Source of the DNA: Aphanomyces cochlioides
Lineage: Eukaryota > Oomycota > Saprolegniomycetes > Saprolegniales > Verrucalvaceae
Assembly: GCA_019828595.1 (NCBI GenBank)
Contig: JAHQRK010000001.1
Coordinates: forward strand, 496,001 to 560,000
Direction: 5' to 3'
Length of the DNA stretch: 64,000 nt
A program made the position numbers and the translations under genes. Positions 52,641 to 62,214 of this stretch are shown piece by piece. The notes beneath the pieces were generated by a model. The model saw nothing but the letters and a program-made list of their open reading frames with translations. It did not search any database and was not told the origin of the DNA. Each line of letters opens with the position of its first letter. The stretch's first letter is position 1.

Positions 52641-53846
52641 TTAAGGCTTGTGTAGCTGAAGCTCCTCGTGGGGATCTTGAAAGTGCTCGAAGGTGATGCC
52701 CATGCCTTCGATGAGCGCATTCAGCGGCGCGACGAGTGGCTCGTAGTCAATCACCATGTACTTTGGAAAGAAGGGAGTCTTGGCGCGCGTCGTTTGAAGG
52801 ATGAGTTCGGTCAAGACATCGTCGAGAGATGGTTCGTAATCTGGCATCTTGCGCCTACTGATGCAGTCGCCCGAGTGTGCATCCATGACCATGAGGATCT
52901 TGTCTGGGTTCTGTCGTGGCTCGTATCCCTGCCGCTTCCAGAGATAAAAGTTGCGCAGGTCGATGCGGAAGTCTCGGTCCTCCATCGCGGTTTTGAAGAT
53001 CGATGCCTTGTGGAGCACCGTCGGTGTGATCAACTGCGGATTCTTCTTGGGTCGCTCAATCTTGCGGATGAGTTTGCCCGTCTTTTCAGCATGCGCCGCT
53101 CGTGCAAACAGTTCGGCGCGGAACTCTTTGGTCTTCTCTTCGTCTGTCAGGATCGCTCGAGCAATGATCACACGGTCGTACGTGATGACGTCGCGAAATG
53201 GCAGGAGCGTCATTTGTGCCGCCGTCGGCACCATCACGATTGTACTCCCGAGGGACTTGGTGAAGCCACGGACGAGAAAGACTTTGGACTTGTCCTCTCG
53301 AATGACAATCGTTCCATCCGGTCGATCGTACAGGATATAAAAGGTGCCTTCCATGCGCTCGGTGGACCACCGACTGCATTCGACGGCGACTTCTGTCCGC
53401 AGCGCGTTGTTGCGCGTCAAGTCTGGATCTGTCAATTCTGGGAAGAGCTTTGCGTCCATGTGTTCGTAGACGGAGTCAAGGATAGCGCGTTGAGTCAGCA
53501 TGGACTTGGCCGACTTGATTTCTCGCAGCTTTTCCACGTCCTCCATGACGGTGATTGCAGTCGGCGGCACTGCTGGACATAGATTCTTCATGCAGACGAG
53601 AGTCATGCTCATATTGAGAAGCATGCCAAGCACTCGGCTGTATTCGTTCGACAAGCGGGACGACGGAATCGGCGGTCTTGGAATGCTCAGTTGCGCTTCT
53701 CGAGAGACGCCGCCGCATGAAAACTTGTGGTTGGCCTTCCAGTGGTTCTTCTGGCACTCTTTGTCGCAGTAGACGACCTCTTTGCACGCCGAGCACTTCT
53801 TCAACGCGTCCGGTTTGCCGCACGAGGCACAATCGGTGCTATCCAT
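52641..53846 (-). CDS. MYND-type zinc finger protein
   Basis: 401 residues from ATG at 53844-53846; the frame is open further upstream but without an ATG. The N-terminal MYND finger has Cys6, Cys9, Cys18, Cys21, Cys27, Cys31, His40 and Cys44 (CASCG, CSAC, YCDKEC, HKFSC). MYND fingers usually mediate protein-protein contacts. The remaining ~350 residues include SRWSTERMEGTFYILYDRPD and a C-terminal alpha/beta block (KILMVMDAHSGDCISRRKMP, YMVIDYEPLVAPLNALI) conserved-looking but not named with confidence. Single exon, no lesion, tail to tail with the ATPase gene 264 bp away. Distinct codon use (GC-rich third positions) marks it as a host gene. Confidence 0.85.
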   Translation of the reverse strand: MDSTDCASCGKPDALKKCSACKEVVYCDKECQKNHWKANHKFSCGGVSREAQLSIPRPPIPSSRLSNEYSRVLGMLLNMSMTLVCMKNLCPAVPPTAITVMEDVEKLREIKSAKSMLTQRAILDSVYEHMDAKLFPELTDPDLTRNNALRTEVAVECSRWSTERMEGTFYILYDRPDGTIVIREDKSKVFLVRGFTKSLGSTIVMVPTAAQMTLLPFRDVITYDRVIIARAILTDEEKTKEFRAELFARAAHAEKTGKLIRKIERPKKNPQLITPTVLHKASIFKTAMEDRDFRIDLRNFYLWKRQGYEPRQNPDKILMVMDAHSGDCISRRKMPDYEPSLDDVLTELILQTTRAKTPFFPKYMVIDYEPLVAPLNALIEGMGITFEHFQDPHEELQLHKP

Positions 53847-54160
53847 GGATGAAATTCTCAAGTGGGAGCTCTCCTTGGATTCATCTTGGCGACAGTTCGA
53901 CCGAGAAGCCAATCATGGCGCGCTGAATGCGGAAAGTTGCCCGGAAAGGCGACGCGGACTACAAGGACACTCGAAATTGTTAACACAGTCGGACAACTTA
54001 ACGTTCAATGTGCACCGCGAACGACTAACAGACCGCGACACCATCGAGACTGCTTCCGGATAACTGATAATTTTAGACAGTGGCTGTACAAAAACCTTTG
54101 AACATCTATAATATAGAACAAAAGAGGTATATTTACTGTTAATTATTTACTTTCACAAGC

Positions 54161-55562
54161 TCACTCTATATCACTGCTCGACCCGCTACAATTATCGGAA
54201 GAATCCTCGCTGCATTCTTGGGTATCAATGATTTGCAAATGAGCCATGATTTCCAGTAAATGCTCCTCGGCTTTGTCTATGCACTTCTTGATTGTCGATG
54301 ATGATAAGGCATCAAAAGCAGCAGAGAGAGGGCTTGACATCAGCAAACTTCGTGTCAATTGTATATTGCCGACCAACAGTTCCCTTGATGAGTGCCCATA
54401 CCAATTCGATAGGCTGCAGGTCACTGTGATGCGGAGGGGTATATCGAACTTCGTGCCCTGCCGCCTTGGCCATCGTCACCACGATTGCTTCAACGTTTGT
54501 ATCGATAAAATGCTTCAGCTTGGACCACAACACAGACTTTGTTTCCCAGGATTCAAAAGGCAAACCATATCGCACACATGCAAGCTGTAGTGCTTCTTTC
54601 TTGTCCTTGAACTGCGGCGTATCGGGCGGTTTACTGCAGTGGTAACTTGCATTATCCAGTGAAATAACAGCATTCGCAATACCCTTGCAATCAAGTTCAT
54701 CAAGCAATCGTTTGAACCAAGCAATGTAGTAGGTAGTATCGAACATTCCATGGTAGTCCTTGGGAATCTTCTTGCCAACCTTTTTGCCGCCTTGAAATAT
54801 ATCAAGGCAAACAAGTGAACTAGGTCCATGCCAACCCTCATCAATAATGGCTGCTATGAAGAACAATCTCTGTCCCTTGTGGCGCATATTTGGGGTCTTG
54901 TCGTGGACGTCGCTTGGATCATACAGCGAGTCCTCGTGTCTGGAGTAGTGATGGTGAATAAACGATTCATCAGTGTACACAAATGTCCGCCGGGCAGCCG
55001 AGTTGACAAGCTGGGTCTCTGAAATCGTCGCCATGACATATTTATCACGCAAGACTCTGTTCTTCTCAGCAAGGTGATACGACTGGGCACCTTTCTGGCG
55101 TCCACGTTTGTATCCAAGTTGCTGAAGCCATCGTTGGACAGCTCGCATAGCCGAGGCCAATCCTTGTGGTTTAGTTCGGTCCACAAGAATGTGGCCTTCG
55201 GCTTCGAGAAGGCCAAGGATGTCTTTGGCAACAGTCATCTCTTGACGCTCACGACGATCTCGCACGAATCGTTGTACTTGGGATATAATTGACGAGGATT
55301 TTGGCACTCGGGAGTCATGTCGTTTAGTGTTCCCTGGAGGTGTGGCGATTGTAAGCTTCCCAGTGGCTTGAAATTCTCGCCATACGTCTTGTACAAGAGG
55401 TCTTCCTCTGCTCAACATTGTAGCTATGGTGTCACTGACTCTTTCCGCTCCAGCCGCTCGCATGTTTGCCTGAAGGATTAGTATGTCGAGCTTCTCCTGT
55501 AGGGTCAAGGCGCGTGGTCTATTGGCCTTGACGTAGCTGATGGCTTCATCGAGATGCGGCAT
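54161..55562 (-). pseudogene. DD82E (Sailor-like) Tc1/mariner-group transposase, one C-terminal frameshift
   Basis: 416 residues are open from ATG at 55560-55562: HTH region (LTLQEKLDILIL, VQDVWREFQ), a second helical region with VQRFVRDRRERQEM, then the catalytic core FVYTDESFIHHHYS, SLDNASYH and LQPIELVW. The second D and the E are separated by 82 residues. Compared with the relic at 2476-3959 the frame is lost near 54335 in a CT-rich run; a shifted frame continues SAAFDALSSSTIKKCIDK to the acidic tail ending at 54161. One indel is the only lesion, so it was active recently or the base call is wrong. Terminal repeats were not found. Confidence 0.85.
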
Positions 55563-55870
55563 TTTGAATGAACTGGCTCAATATCATATTTCAGAGGTTA
55601 CTACTTCATTATTTTATATTTGATAATTCTCCTATCTTTATTTGTTTTGAGGAGATACAGCTTTAAAAGGGCAAAATAAACTTCACTCTGAAATTTATTT
55701 TGGTCTTGAACGCAGGTCATTTTGTTTTAGAGACTATTGATTATTACAGGGAGTTCCCACTTTTTAGATCTTTCAAAAAAGCCCACTTCTGCTCTGATTG
55801 GATCAATGGGTGGGAAGTAACGCCTGAAAGCAGTCTCGATGGTGTCGCAGTCTGTAAACGCAAGACGAAG

Positions 55871-56293
55871 ATGAGTCTCACGCGCCTTCTACCAAGCAAG
55901 AGACAGTCTGGTCCCTTCATTGAGCTCGTCGACGACAGCGAGAAAGAGAACGAATTGCATCATGGAGAGAGAATGGAAGCAGATCAGATGACGTTCCTCG
56001 CTTGGATGTCATGCGACTGGAGTCAGCTTGTTACTCAGCAAGGAACATCGATGGAGTTGACAGGATGGAGTGGCGACGACACTGTTGGAGTCAGCTCTCT
56101 TCAAGACGAGACGCATCATTTCTCATCATCGTCACAGTCCGAGACACGATCGTGTGCGTCGTTCGTCCACCAAGAGATGCTCAAGAGTGCGATGGAACTT
56201 CCCCTCTCGTCCTCCACTGAGTCTAGCATGATGCAACCTGCAGAATCCATCGACTCAATAAAGTTACCAACACTGGACATTTCAAAAGTGTGA
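55871..56293 (+). CDS. Unassigned 140-residue protein
   Basis: From ATG at 55871 (MSLTRLLPSKRQSGPFIELV) the frame is open, Ser/Glu-rich and lacks known domains. It includes FLAWMSCDWSQLV and a SSSTESSMMQ tail. The open frame extends upstream without ATG. Possibly regulatory or disordered; could also be a gene fragment. Neighbours give no hint. Confidence 0.45.
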   Translation: MSLTRLLPSKRQSGPFIELVDDSEKENELHHGERMEADQMTFLAWMSCDWSQLVTQQGTSMELTGWSGDDTVGVSSLQDETHHFSSSSQSETRSCASFVHQEMLKSAMELPLSSSTESSMMQPAESIDSIKLPTLDISKV

Positions 56294-56672
56294 AAATATC
56301 CAGCCTTTCATCACACCAACCGACCGACGCATGCAATACTTGGCGTGGTGGTTCCTTGTGGACCGAGGGGTGCCGATACCTCTTGCCAAACGACGACATA
56401 TTGACGCAGCTAAAGATTGAGGAAACTTTGGCATCCATGCTTGAATTTCTATCCCATGCTCAGCATTCCATGGTATCGTCGATCATTAACAAGCGAAGTA
56501 TCAACAAGTGTCACGAGGTTGCTCGTAGGAAGCGTGGCACCCGTTGGACATGCACTTATCCATGCAGTATTCCCTTCATTCTCAACAGAGACCAGAGCTT
56601 TACGTCCAAGTGTGCGTCCTCTGTCCTTCGCAAATTTTGCGAGGGCATTTGAATATATATAGTAATTTTTGA

Positions 56673-56806
56673 CCAATCATATCGTCTTATTAATAACATT
56701 CCAGCCAATCACATCATCTCAATGAATATTTTTACCCAATCACAATTGTATTTACTAACCAATCAAATCATCTCAAGAAATCTTTTCAACCAATCAAATG
56801 CAACCC
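56673..56806. repeat. ~31-bp spaced CCAATCA repeat array
   Basis: ccaatca occurs at about 56675, 56704, 56736, 56759 and 56790, with similar downstream text (atcatctcaa.aaat.ttt) in several units. Steps are mostly 22-32 bp. The same motif recurs in the dispersed repeats at 6925-7862 and 59415-59672. Confidence 0.6.
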
Positions 56807-56851
56807 TTTAATTACTGGTGGGAGTCCAGCTTGAACGGTCCACTCAACCTT

Positions 56852-57136
56852 TCATTTTGCATTTTCGAAAGTTGGCGCCACCAAGTCGATCCTCCTCGCC
56901 GCCATATTGACTTCTAGATTCATGTAGGACTGTAGGACAGGTTCCAATGATTCCAATTTGATTGGAATTACCGGCTGAGCAAACCAATGCGGAGAATTTT
57001 GGCTGTTTCTGAGGAACTCTTTGTATGTCTGTCTGTCGTTGTCGTTTTTGGAGTGATGATTAGCTCGATATTCTGACACCTCTTGTATGAGGGCTCTTGC
57101 GTCCACCCGCGGTGGATGTCTGGGCTCGTTGAGCAT
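56852..57136 (-). CDS. Unassigned 94-residue protein
   Basis: ATG at 57134-57136; sequence begins MLNEPRHPPRVDARALIQE and contains FLRNSQNSPHWFAQPVIPIK. Polar, no signal peptide or membrane segment, no recognised domain. It may be a short host gene or an exon; support is only the open frame and amino-acid composition. Confidence 0.35.
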   Translation of the reverse strand: MLNEPRHPPRVDARALIQEVSEYRANHHSKNDNDRQTYKEFLRNSQNSPHWFAQPVIPIKLESLEPVLQSYMNLEVNMAARRIDLVAPTFENAK

Positions 57137-57331
57137 AGCTTGCTACACGACTGACCGAAAATCAACGACCTGTCTTGTATATTTCAATAATAACGACGAA
57201 CAACTCCTTCGAGGATGAGAAAACCTCTTTACAAATGACTTTCGTTCTTCCTACTTTCCGTGAGGAGACGACCTATTTCTCTGAGAAGCTCTCATAAGTT
57301 AGAATTCACAACTACTGCGCCATGGCGCACG

Positions 57332-59302
57332 TCATACAAACCCACCGACGTTTTCCCCTTCGACAAAGATGTCTAGTGCCTCGACAACTTGCTTTGCTGT
57401 TGGCCGACGGCGAGGATCTGCATCCAGACATTCGAGCACGAGGCGGAAAATGGGATCTGGGCACTTGTCCGACAGCTTGGGTCGTGTCGTTGGAGCTGTG
57501 TGCGAGTCAATCTCGCAGAGAATGCAGCCGAGGGCATAAATATCCGAGGCCATCGATGTCGGCGCGGCACTTCGGACGATTTCAGGGGCGACATGAGCTG
57601 CGGACGTGATGGCAGCAGCATGTGTGGCAGAAATGTTGAGCGGATTCAACTTTGCATGCGGCCAGTCCATCCACACGCTCTGGCTTGTCAAATTGCGATG
57701 GACAATGTTGATGGAGTGGAGATAGTAGAGCGCACTCGCGACGTAGAGCGCTAGAGGGCCCTTGAGGCCCCAATCCAAGTCGCGGTTGGACGACAAGAAG
57801 GCGGGAAGCGATCCTTGGGGATAAAATTCCGTCACGGCCATCAGGGAACTTGGACTGAGCGTGAATTCATCCCATGCAAAGCCCATGAAGCCAACGATGC
57901 CAGGATGGTTGAGTCGGCTCATCCAGAGAATTTCCTGGACGAAGGACGCGACGACGTCATGGTCTTGGGCTCGATCCACCCGCATGAGCTTGATGGCCAC
58001 GGCGTGGTAATGGAGATATTGTCCGTAGTAGATTTCAACGGCGGGCAGCGCATCGTCGAGGAGCTTGTCCCACTCGAGAGACTCGAGAGGGAGTTTCAAG
58101 TGGCCAAGCGGCTCCAGCCGCGTCAATGGTGGCATGTCGGAGGCCACAGACGGATCCGAAGACTCGGATGGTCCGATCGAATAATTGAGTGTATGCTGCG
58201 CGGCGAGACGCGGCGGGTCGAGGCTTGGCAGCGGAGACACGACGGTGTCGTAGTCTGAATGAGCGTTCTTCTTCTTGGATGGCGTTGGCAGCAAGCCATG
58301 ATGGGTGGATTGGGGATATTGCGGCTGGTTCCAGTTGTGGGCGAGCATATGCTGACGCCACCGTCGGCGGCGATACCATGTATGGACGAAGAAAGCCACG
58401 AGACAGACGAACAAGACGCCGCCGCCGATGCCAAGTCCCAAATGAAGCGTTGTGCGGCTTGGAGGAGGATTGTCGGCTTCTAACGACGTTGGGGTCACGG
58501 TGGTCGAGCGGACAGGGACGACATCGCTTTCAGACGTGGAGGAAGGAAGCGGCGCAGTCGTTGGTACTGCAGTGGGCGGAGAGACATCTGTCGTGATCGG
58601 TGTGGGTGCTGGAGTGGTTGGCTTTGGCGAGCGTGGAAGCTGGGAAATGCTCTTGAGCCAATCGGTCATGACGGTACTTCGCTGAGGAAAGCAAAATTCC
58701 GGGTCGTTCTCGAACGCCAGGACGGCGCAAGGGATCGTCATCGCAGCGCCGTCGATAGACGGACACTTGTCCGCTGAAGGTTCGGGGTATTGATTCCGCG
58801 GAGTCGTGTGAATTGCAGGGATGACGGAATTGTCAGTTGCTGTGTGAAGGAAAACACGAGGTTCAGGGACAGCGTCGTCGGGTAATCCGTCTTGAGAGTA
58901 GACGCTCGCATTCGATACGGTCAGATCGAGCGACTTGATGTAAAGAGCGCACGTGGCTTTCGAACTCAGCGCGGTCGCATCAAACGTCACGCTTCTTGCT
59001 CCTCCTGTACATTGCTTGGTCGTGCCGGGAAAGACTTGCGTGAACGCAAGGTCGGCCATGAAGCGACTGGACGTGCACGGAAGATGGACTTGAATCCATG
59101 CGTTTCCTGAGCCTAGGACGTATCCCGAGTCCCAGAGAAGCGCTCGCTGCGCAAGAGGCAGGAGGTCGTCCCATGTCAGATTGAACTTGTCCGTCAGCTG
59201 CGCGGTCAAGTCCTTTGGCGGAGTCGGGAGTTCTGGCAGCGTTGTGTTCGAGAGACTCTTGAAGCGCGCAACATAATCGGCGCGACTGCCCCACGGACTC
59301 AT
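57332..59302 (-). CDS. Transmembrane TKL-type receptor-like pseudokinase
   Basis: Single exon, 656 residues from ATG at 59300-59302. Residues 1-285 form a Cys-containing ectodomain ending in a Pro/Thr/Ser-rich stalk. Residues 287-309 are a membrane helix followed by RRRRWRQ. The kinase domain spans ~415-650. VAIK (Lys438) is present, but the HRD motif is HRN (535-537, NIVHRNLTS), the DFG position reads PLN (554-556), and the glycine loop is degenerate. APE is kept as 572-574. The catalytic Asp and the Mg-binding Asp are both lost, so it is predicted to be catalytically inactive and to act as a scaffold. No signal peptide precedes the ectodomain; a 5' exon may be missing, and a dispersed repeat lies at 59415. 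Confidence 0.85.
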   Translation of the reverse strand: MSPWGSRADYVARFKSLSNTTLPELPTPPKDLTAQLTDKFNLTWDDLLPLAQRALLWDSGYVLGSGNAWIQVHLPCTSSRFMADLAFTQVFPGTTKQCTGGARSVTFDATALSSKATCALYIKSLDLTVSNASVYSQDGLPDDAVPEPRVFLHTATDNSVIPAIHTTPRNQYPEPSADKCPSIDGAAMTIPCAVLAFENDPEFCFPQRSTVMTDWLKSISQLPRSPKPTTPAPTPITTDVSPPTAVPTTAPLPSSTSESDVVPVRSTTVTPTSLEADNPPPSRTTLHLGLGIGGGVLFVCLVAFFVHTWYRRRRWRQHMLAHNWNQPQYPQSTHHGLLPTPSKKKNAHSDYDTVVSPLPSLDPPRLAAQHTLNYSIGPSESSDPSVASDMPPLTRLEPLGHLKLPLESLEWDKLLDDALPAVEIYYGQYLHYHAVAIKLMRVDRAQDHDVVASFVQEILWMSRLNHPGIVGFMGFAWDEFTLSPSSLMAVTEFYPQGSLPAFLSSNRDLDWGLKGPLALYVASALYYLHSINIVHRNLTSQSVWMDWPHAKLNPLNISATHAAAITSAAHVAPEIVRSAAPTSMASDIYALGCILCEIDSHTAPTTRPKLSDKCPDPIFRLVLECLDADPRRRPTAKQVVEALDIFVEGENVGGFV

Positions 59303-59414
59303 CTCCTGTCTTGATCAAGATGCGTTGTCCCTTCCACGGAGTGAGTCTTAGTCAGGACATCATCCATGGACCCAAATTACCAAGCTTTTGTCGCCAAATT
59401 GTCATTCGACATAT
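59303..59414. promoter_or_regulatory. Short upstream region of the pseudokinase gene
   Basis: Only ~110 bp separate the gene start from the dispersed repeat, so promoter sequences, or a signal-peptide exon, may have been displaced. No specific motif can be claimed. Confidence 0.25.
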
Positions 59415-59672
59415 ATTGTGGATTCGGTAGAAATTTCCCAATTTGGATTGGTTTTTTGTATCAATCTCCAGTCGCGCCAATACATTGGATGAATGAAAAT
59501 TAGAACAGTACTTTCTCTCATGGAAACTGTACTTTCATTAAAATTTTATTCAGCCAATCACAATCGCCCAAAATATTTATTAGCCAATGGCGTCGATTGT
59601 TGAATCGATCCGCCGGCGTGATTCGATTAAACGGGGTCTGGAAATTCGTATCAAATCAACAATATTTATACC
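59415..59672. repeat. Dispersed CCAAT-rich repeat, copy 3
   Basis: Closely similar to 7629-7862 in the same orientation (tattgtggattcggtagaaa start, gtatcaaatcaacaata end), with a ~20-bp block in a different position (ggaaactgtactttc). Located upstream of the pseudokinase gene. Confidence 0.75.
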
Positions 59673-59895
59673 GAAATTTGTATGGAAATTCGGATATCTC
59701 CCCTTCAATTCTGTATTTTCTGTATATTCTTCAATATTTCAGCGGCGATCAACGGCATCGCTCTCCGTCCCACCGCGCTCGACCGGCGCGGCAGGATTTA
59801 GGAGCACTCTCCTGCTTCTCTAGGGCTACCGCGATGTCGAGGGGACTGCGGTGACGTTGGCAGTGTCAAGCTGAAAGCCGTACACCATGTGGAGT

Positions 59896-60561
59896 TCACT
59901 TTACCACGTTGTGCGAGGTTGTGGACCTCTCGATGGTGTCCAGGTGCGTTTCACATGATCTCGAAGTACACTGGAGAACAAAGTCGCGACGGAGAGAGGC
60001 CTGGAATCTTTCCCATGAGGATCCAGCTCTTTCTGGCACATTGTCGTCCTCTTCCCGCGCCTTCCACGGCGTCCGATGCATTGTGAAAGGTAGAATCGAC
60101 GCCAGGCCAGCGAGACAGCGCGTAGGGACGTAGGTTGAACCTGGATACATGCTCGGGACAAAGCTGTGTAACGCTGTGACGAGCGACTCAATGAAGGACG
60201 AAGAGACCAACAAGGGTGCATGGATAACATTTCCCCCTTCAAGATCCAACGCTGGAAATTTGTCTGAAGACCCAAAAAATGTTCTTCTCAAGACGAAAGG
60301 AGCCGTGCTTTGCTTGGTGCGTTCGTTCGCATGCCGTCGATCGTGTAGCTTGAGATACTTTGGAACGCCGGAGCTTCCTTGTACAGATGATGAATCACGT
60401 GCGTGTTTTATTTCGCCGATGAAGAGCCAGCGACAACAGCGGCCGAGATGAAACGCTGGATCTTGCCAGAAGCAAAGTTCAAGGCAAGTCTCGATGGCTC
60501 CACCATCCGATTCCGCTCCCATTTCCCTTGTGCAAGAAGATGGATGGAAGATCGCCTTCAT
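59896..60561 (-). CDS. Unassigned 221-residue open frame
   Basis: ATG at 60559-60561 (MKAIFHPSSCTREMGAESDG) with a long frame to 59896. Includes CCRWLFIGEIKHARDSSS and FPALDLEGGNVIHAPLLVSS. No known domain. The plus strand also has coding-like patches across this interval (60149-60451, 60493-60642), so the true strand is uncertain. Confidence 0.35.
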   Translation of the reverse strand: MKAIFHPSSCTREMGAESDGGAIETCLELCFWQDPAFHLGRCCRWLFIGEIKHARDSSSVQGSSGVPKYLKLHDRRHANERTKQSTAPFVLRRTFFGSSDKFPALDLEGGNVIHAPLLVSSSFIESLVTALHSFVPSMYPGSTYVPTRCLAGLASILPFTMHRTPWKAREEDDNVPERAGSSWERFQASLRRDFVLQCTSRSCETHLDTIERSTTSHNVVK

Positions 60562-60642
60562 GGACGCAGCTCTTACCAGTAAACAGTTCAGCGCACTTCA
60601 GCCTCGATTTGCATTCTATGAAGACGATCAAGATCTCTGACG
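60493..60642 (+). CDS. Short plus-strand coding-like segment, possible 3' exon
   Basis: Begins ATGGCTCCACC and reads MAPPSDSAPISLVQEDGWK... to EDDQDL then TGA. Composition looks coding, but no upstream exon could be joined; it overlaps the minus frame 59896-60561 only at its 5' end. Confidence 0.25.
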
Positions 60643-61213
60643 CTCTCAGGGTGGCACTGGTGCTCGAGAAGGCTGCAGATCTTCATGTGTGAAAGCTCTC
60701 AGCGCTGAAGTTCGACTGAAGCAGTGCCTTCAAAAGTCCACAGCCCGCCCATGATCCAGAGCTCAACACCTCTCTGCCTTGGAGGGATGGACATGGCTGC
60801 GACAGGATGTGCAGCGCGCCACGCTAACGCATTTCAATTCCTCCATCGACTTCAAGAAGAGCTCGTCGATGAAATCGATGAGGATTTCCAAGCGGGACGT
60901 CGGCGACAATGAAAGAGACTCTTGTTTGCCAACTGAGAGGTGCGCAATTGGAGCAACTATGAAGTCGGGAGCTTTCCAGTGCTGCGTGCATTGAGCCCAA
61001 CGGGCAGGATTGAGCGCTGACGGAGCATTACGCCTATTCGATTCATGTTTGTACGAATTCGTCCATGGGAATCGCAAGGAAATGGAGATGCCGAAGGGAA
61101 GAAGAAGGAATGGCGTTCGATGCACCTGATGCCATGTCCGACCAGAAGAAAAATCCGGTTAAGTGCATGGAGAACTGTGGAACGCCATCGATGGTTGATG
61201 CAACATTTCCCAA
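60643..61213. other. Intergenic region upstream of the epimerase gene
   Basis: No supported gene. Frames on both strands around 60763-61125 are unassigned and mutually antisense. The epimerase promoter is presumably in the last few hundred bases. Confidence 0.4.
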
Positions 61214-62196
61214 ATGGCCAAGAAGACCGCCTTCGTCACTGGCGCCACAGGCTTCCTCGGCACGCACCTCATCAACTCGCTCCTCCGCGATGGCTGGCAC
61301 ATCACTGCTTTTGTCCGCGCCACCTCCAAGACCAAAGCTCTCGAAGAGTGTGGTGTCGTCTGTGTCGTCGGCCAAATACGTGATGTTGAATCGATCGCTG
61401 CCGTCATGCCATCCAATGTTGATGCCGTCTTTCACGCCGCAGCAATGCTCACGCTGTGGCAACCAAAGCACGCTGAGCAATGGGAGGACAATGTGACAGC
61501 GACGGAAGCTATGCTGACTGCAGCCCGCAAGAAAAACGCCAAGAAGTTTGTCTTTGTCAGCTCCGTCTCCGCCTACGGGTACAAGCACGAATATGTCCAC
61601 GAAGGCATGCCACAAGAAGGCGACAAATCTCCCGTCAACTACAATCGAAGCAAATTCGCCGCTGAAGAACGCGTGCGTGCGGCTGTCGCGGAAGGCCTTG
61701 ACGCTGTCATCGTCAACCCAGCGCATATCATCGGCCCTTATGACCACCAGGCATGGTCTCGTATCTTGTTCCTGATCGCCACCAACTCCCTGGAATTCCC
61801 CCAGGCGGTGGTGCATTCTGCTACGCTCCTCACGTCGCCGACGCCATCGCTGCCGCCGCTGAACGCGGTCGAACTGGTGCAAACTACCTTCTCGGTGGTG
61901 GCGACGCAACATTTTACGAGTTCGTCATGATTGCCTCCAGGCTCCTCGGCAAGAATGAAACCCGCCAGCCACTGTCGCCATACCGCATGGGATGGATCGG
62001 ATGGCTCAATGATCTCTACTCGTGGCTCGTCACTGGCACAGAGCCAAGCCTGACGTACGAAGGAGCTCTGAAAGTGTGTGCGAATGTCAAAGTGTCGGGC
62101 ACGACCGCCCAGGACGAACTGGGCTACAAGACGATGACGCTTGAAGAGAGCCTTCCGCCAACGATCGAGTGGCTCCGTGCGAATCATTACATCTAA
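61214..62196 (+). CDS. NAD(P)-dependent epimerase/reductase (extended SDR), one apparent frameshift
   Basis: Starts at ATG 61214. The nucleotide-binding motif TGATGFLG is at residues 9-16, the active-site pair Tyr143/Lys147 in YNRSK, and NPAHIIGPYD follows, as in dihydroflavonol 4-reductase / 3-beta-HSD-like SDRs. The frame is lost near 61790: NS(L) runs into EFPQ, whereas one base more in the tccct run would continue PGIPPGGGAFCYAPHVADAI. The second frame then runs to RANHYI and TAA at 62196. About 327 residues in total. Either a sequencing or assembly error or a recent pseudogene. The substrate is unknown. It ends 18 bp before the convergent secreted-protein gene. Confidence 0.8.
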
Positions 62197-62214
62197 TCCA
62201 TGCAATGGTCTCTT

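Noticed and set aside
58189..58596. Plus-strand Arg-rich frames within the pseudokinase gene
   Set aside because: Shadows of a GC-rich gene; no motif.
61043..61912. 289-residue minus-strand frame
   Set aside because: It is antisense to the epimerase gene, whose nucleotide-binding and YxxxK motifs are unambiguous.
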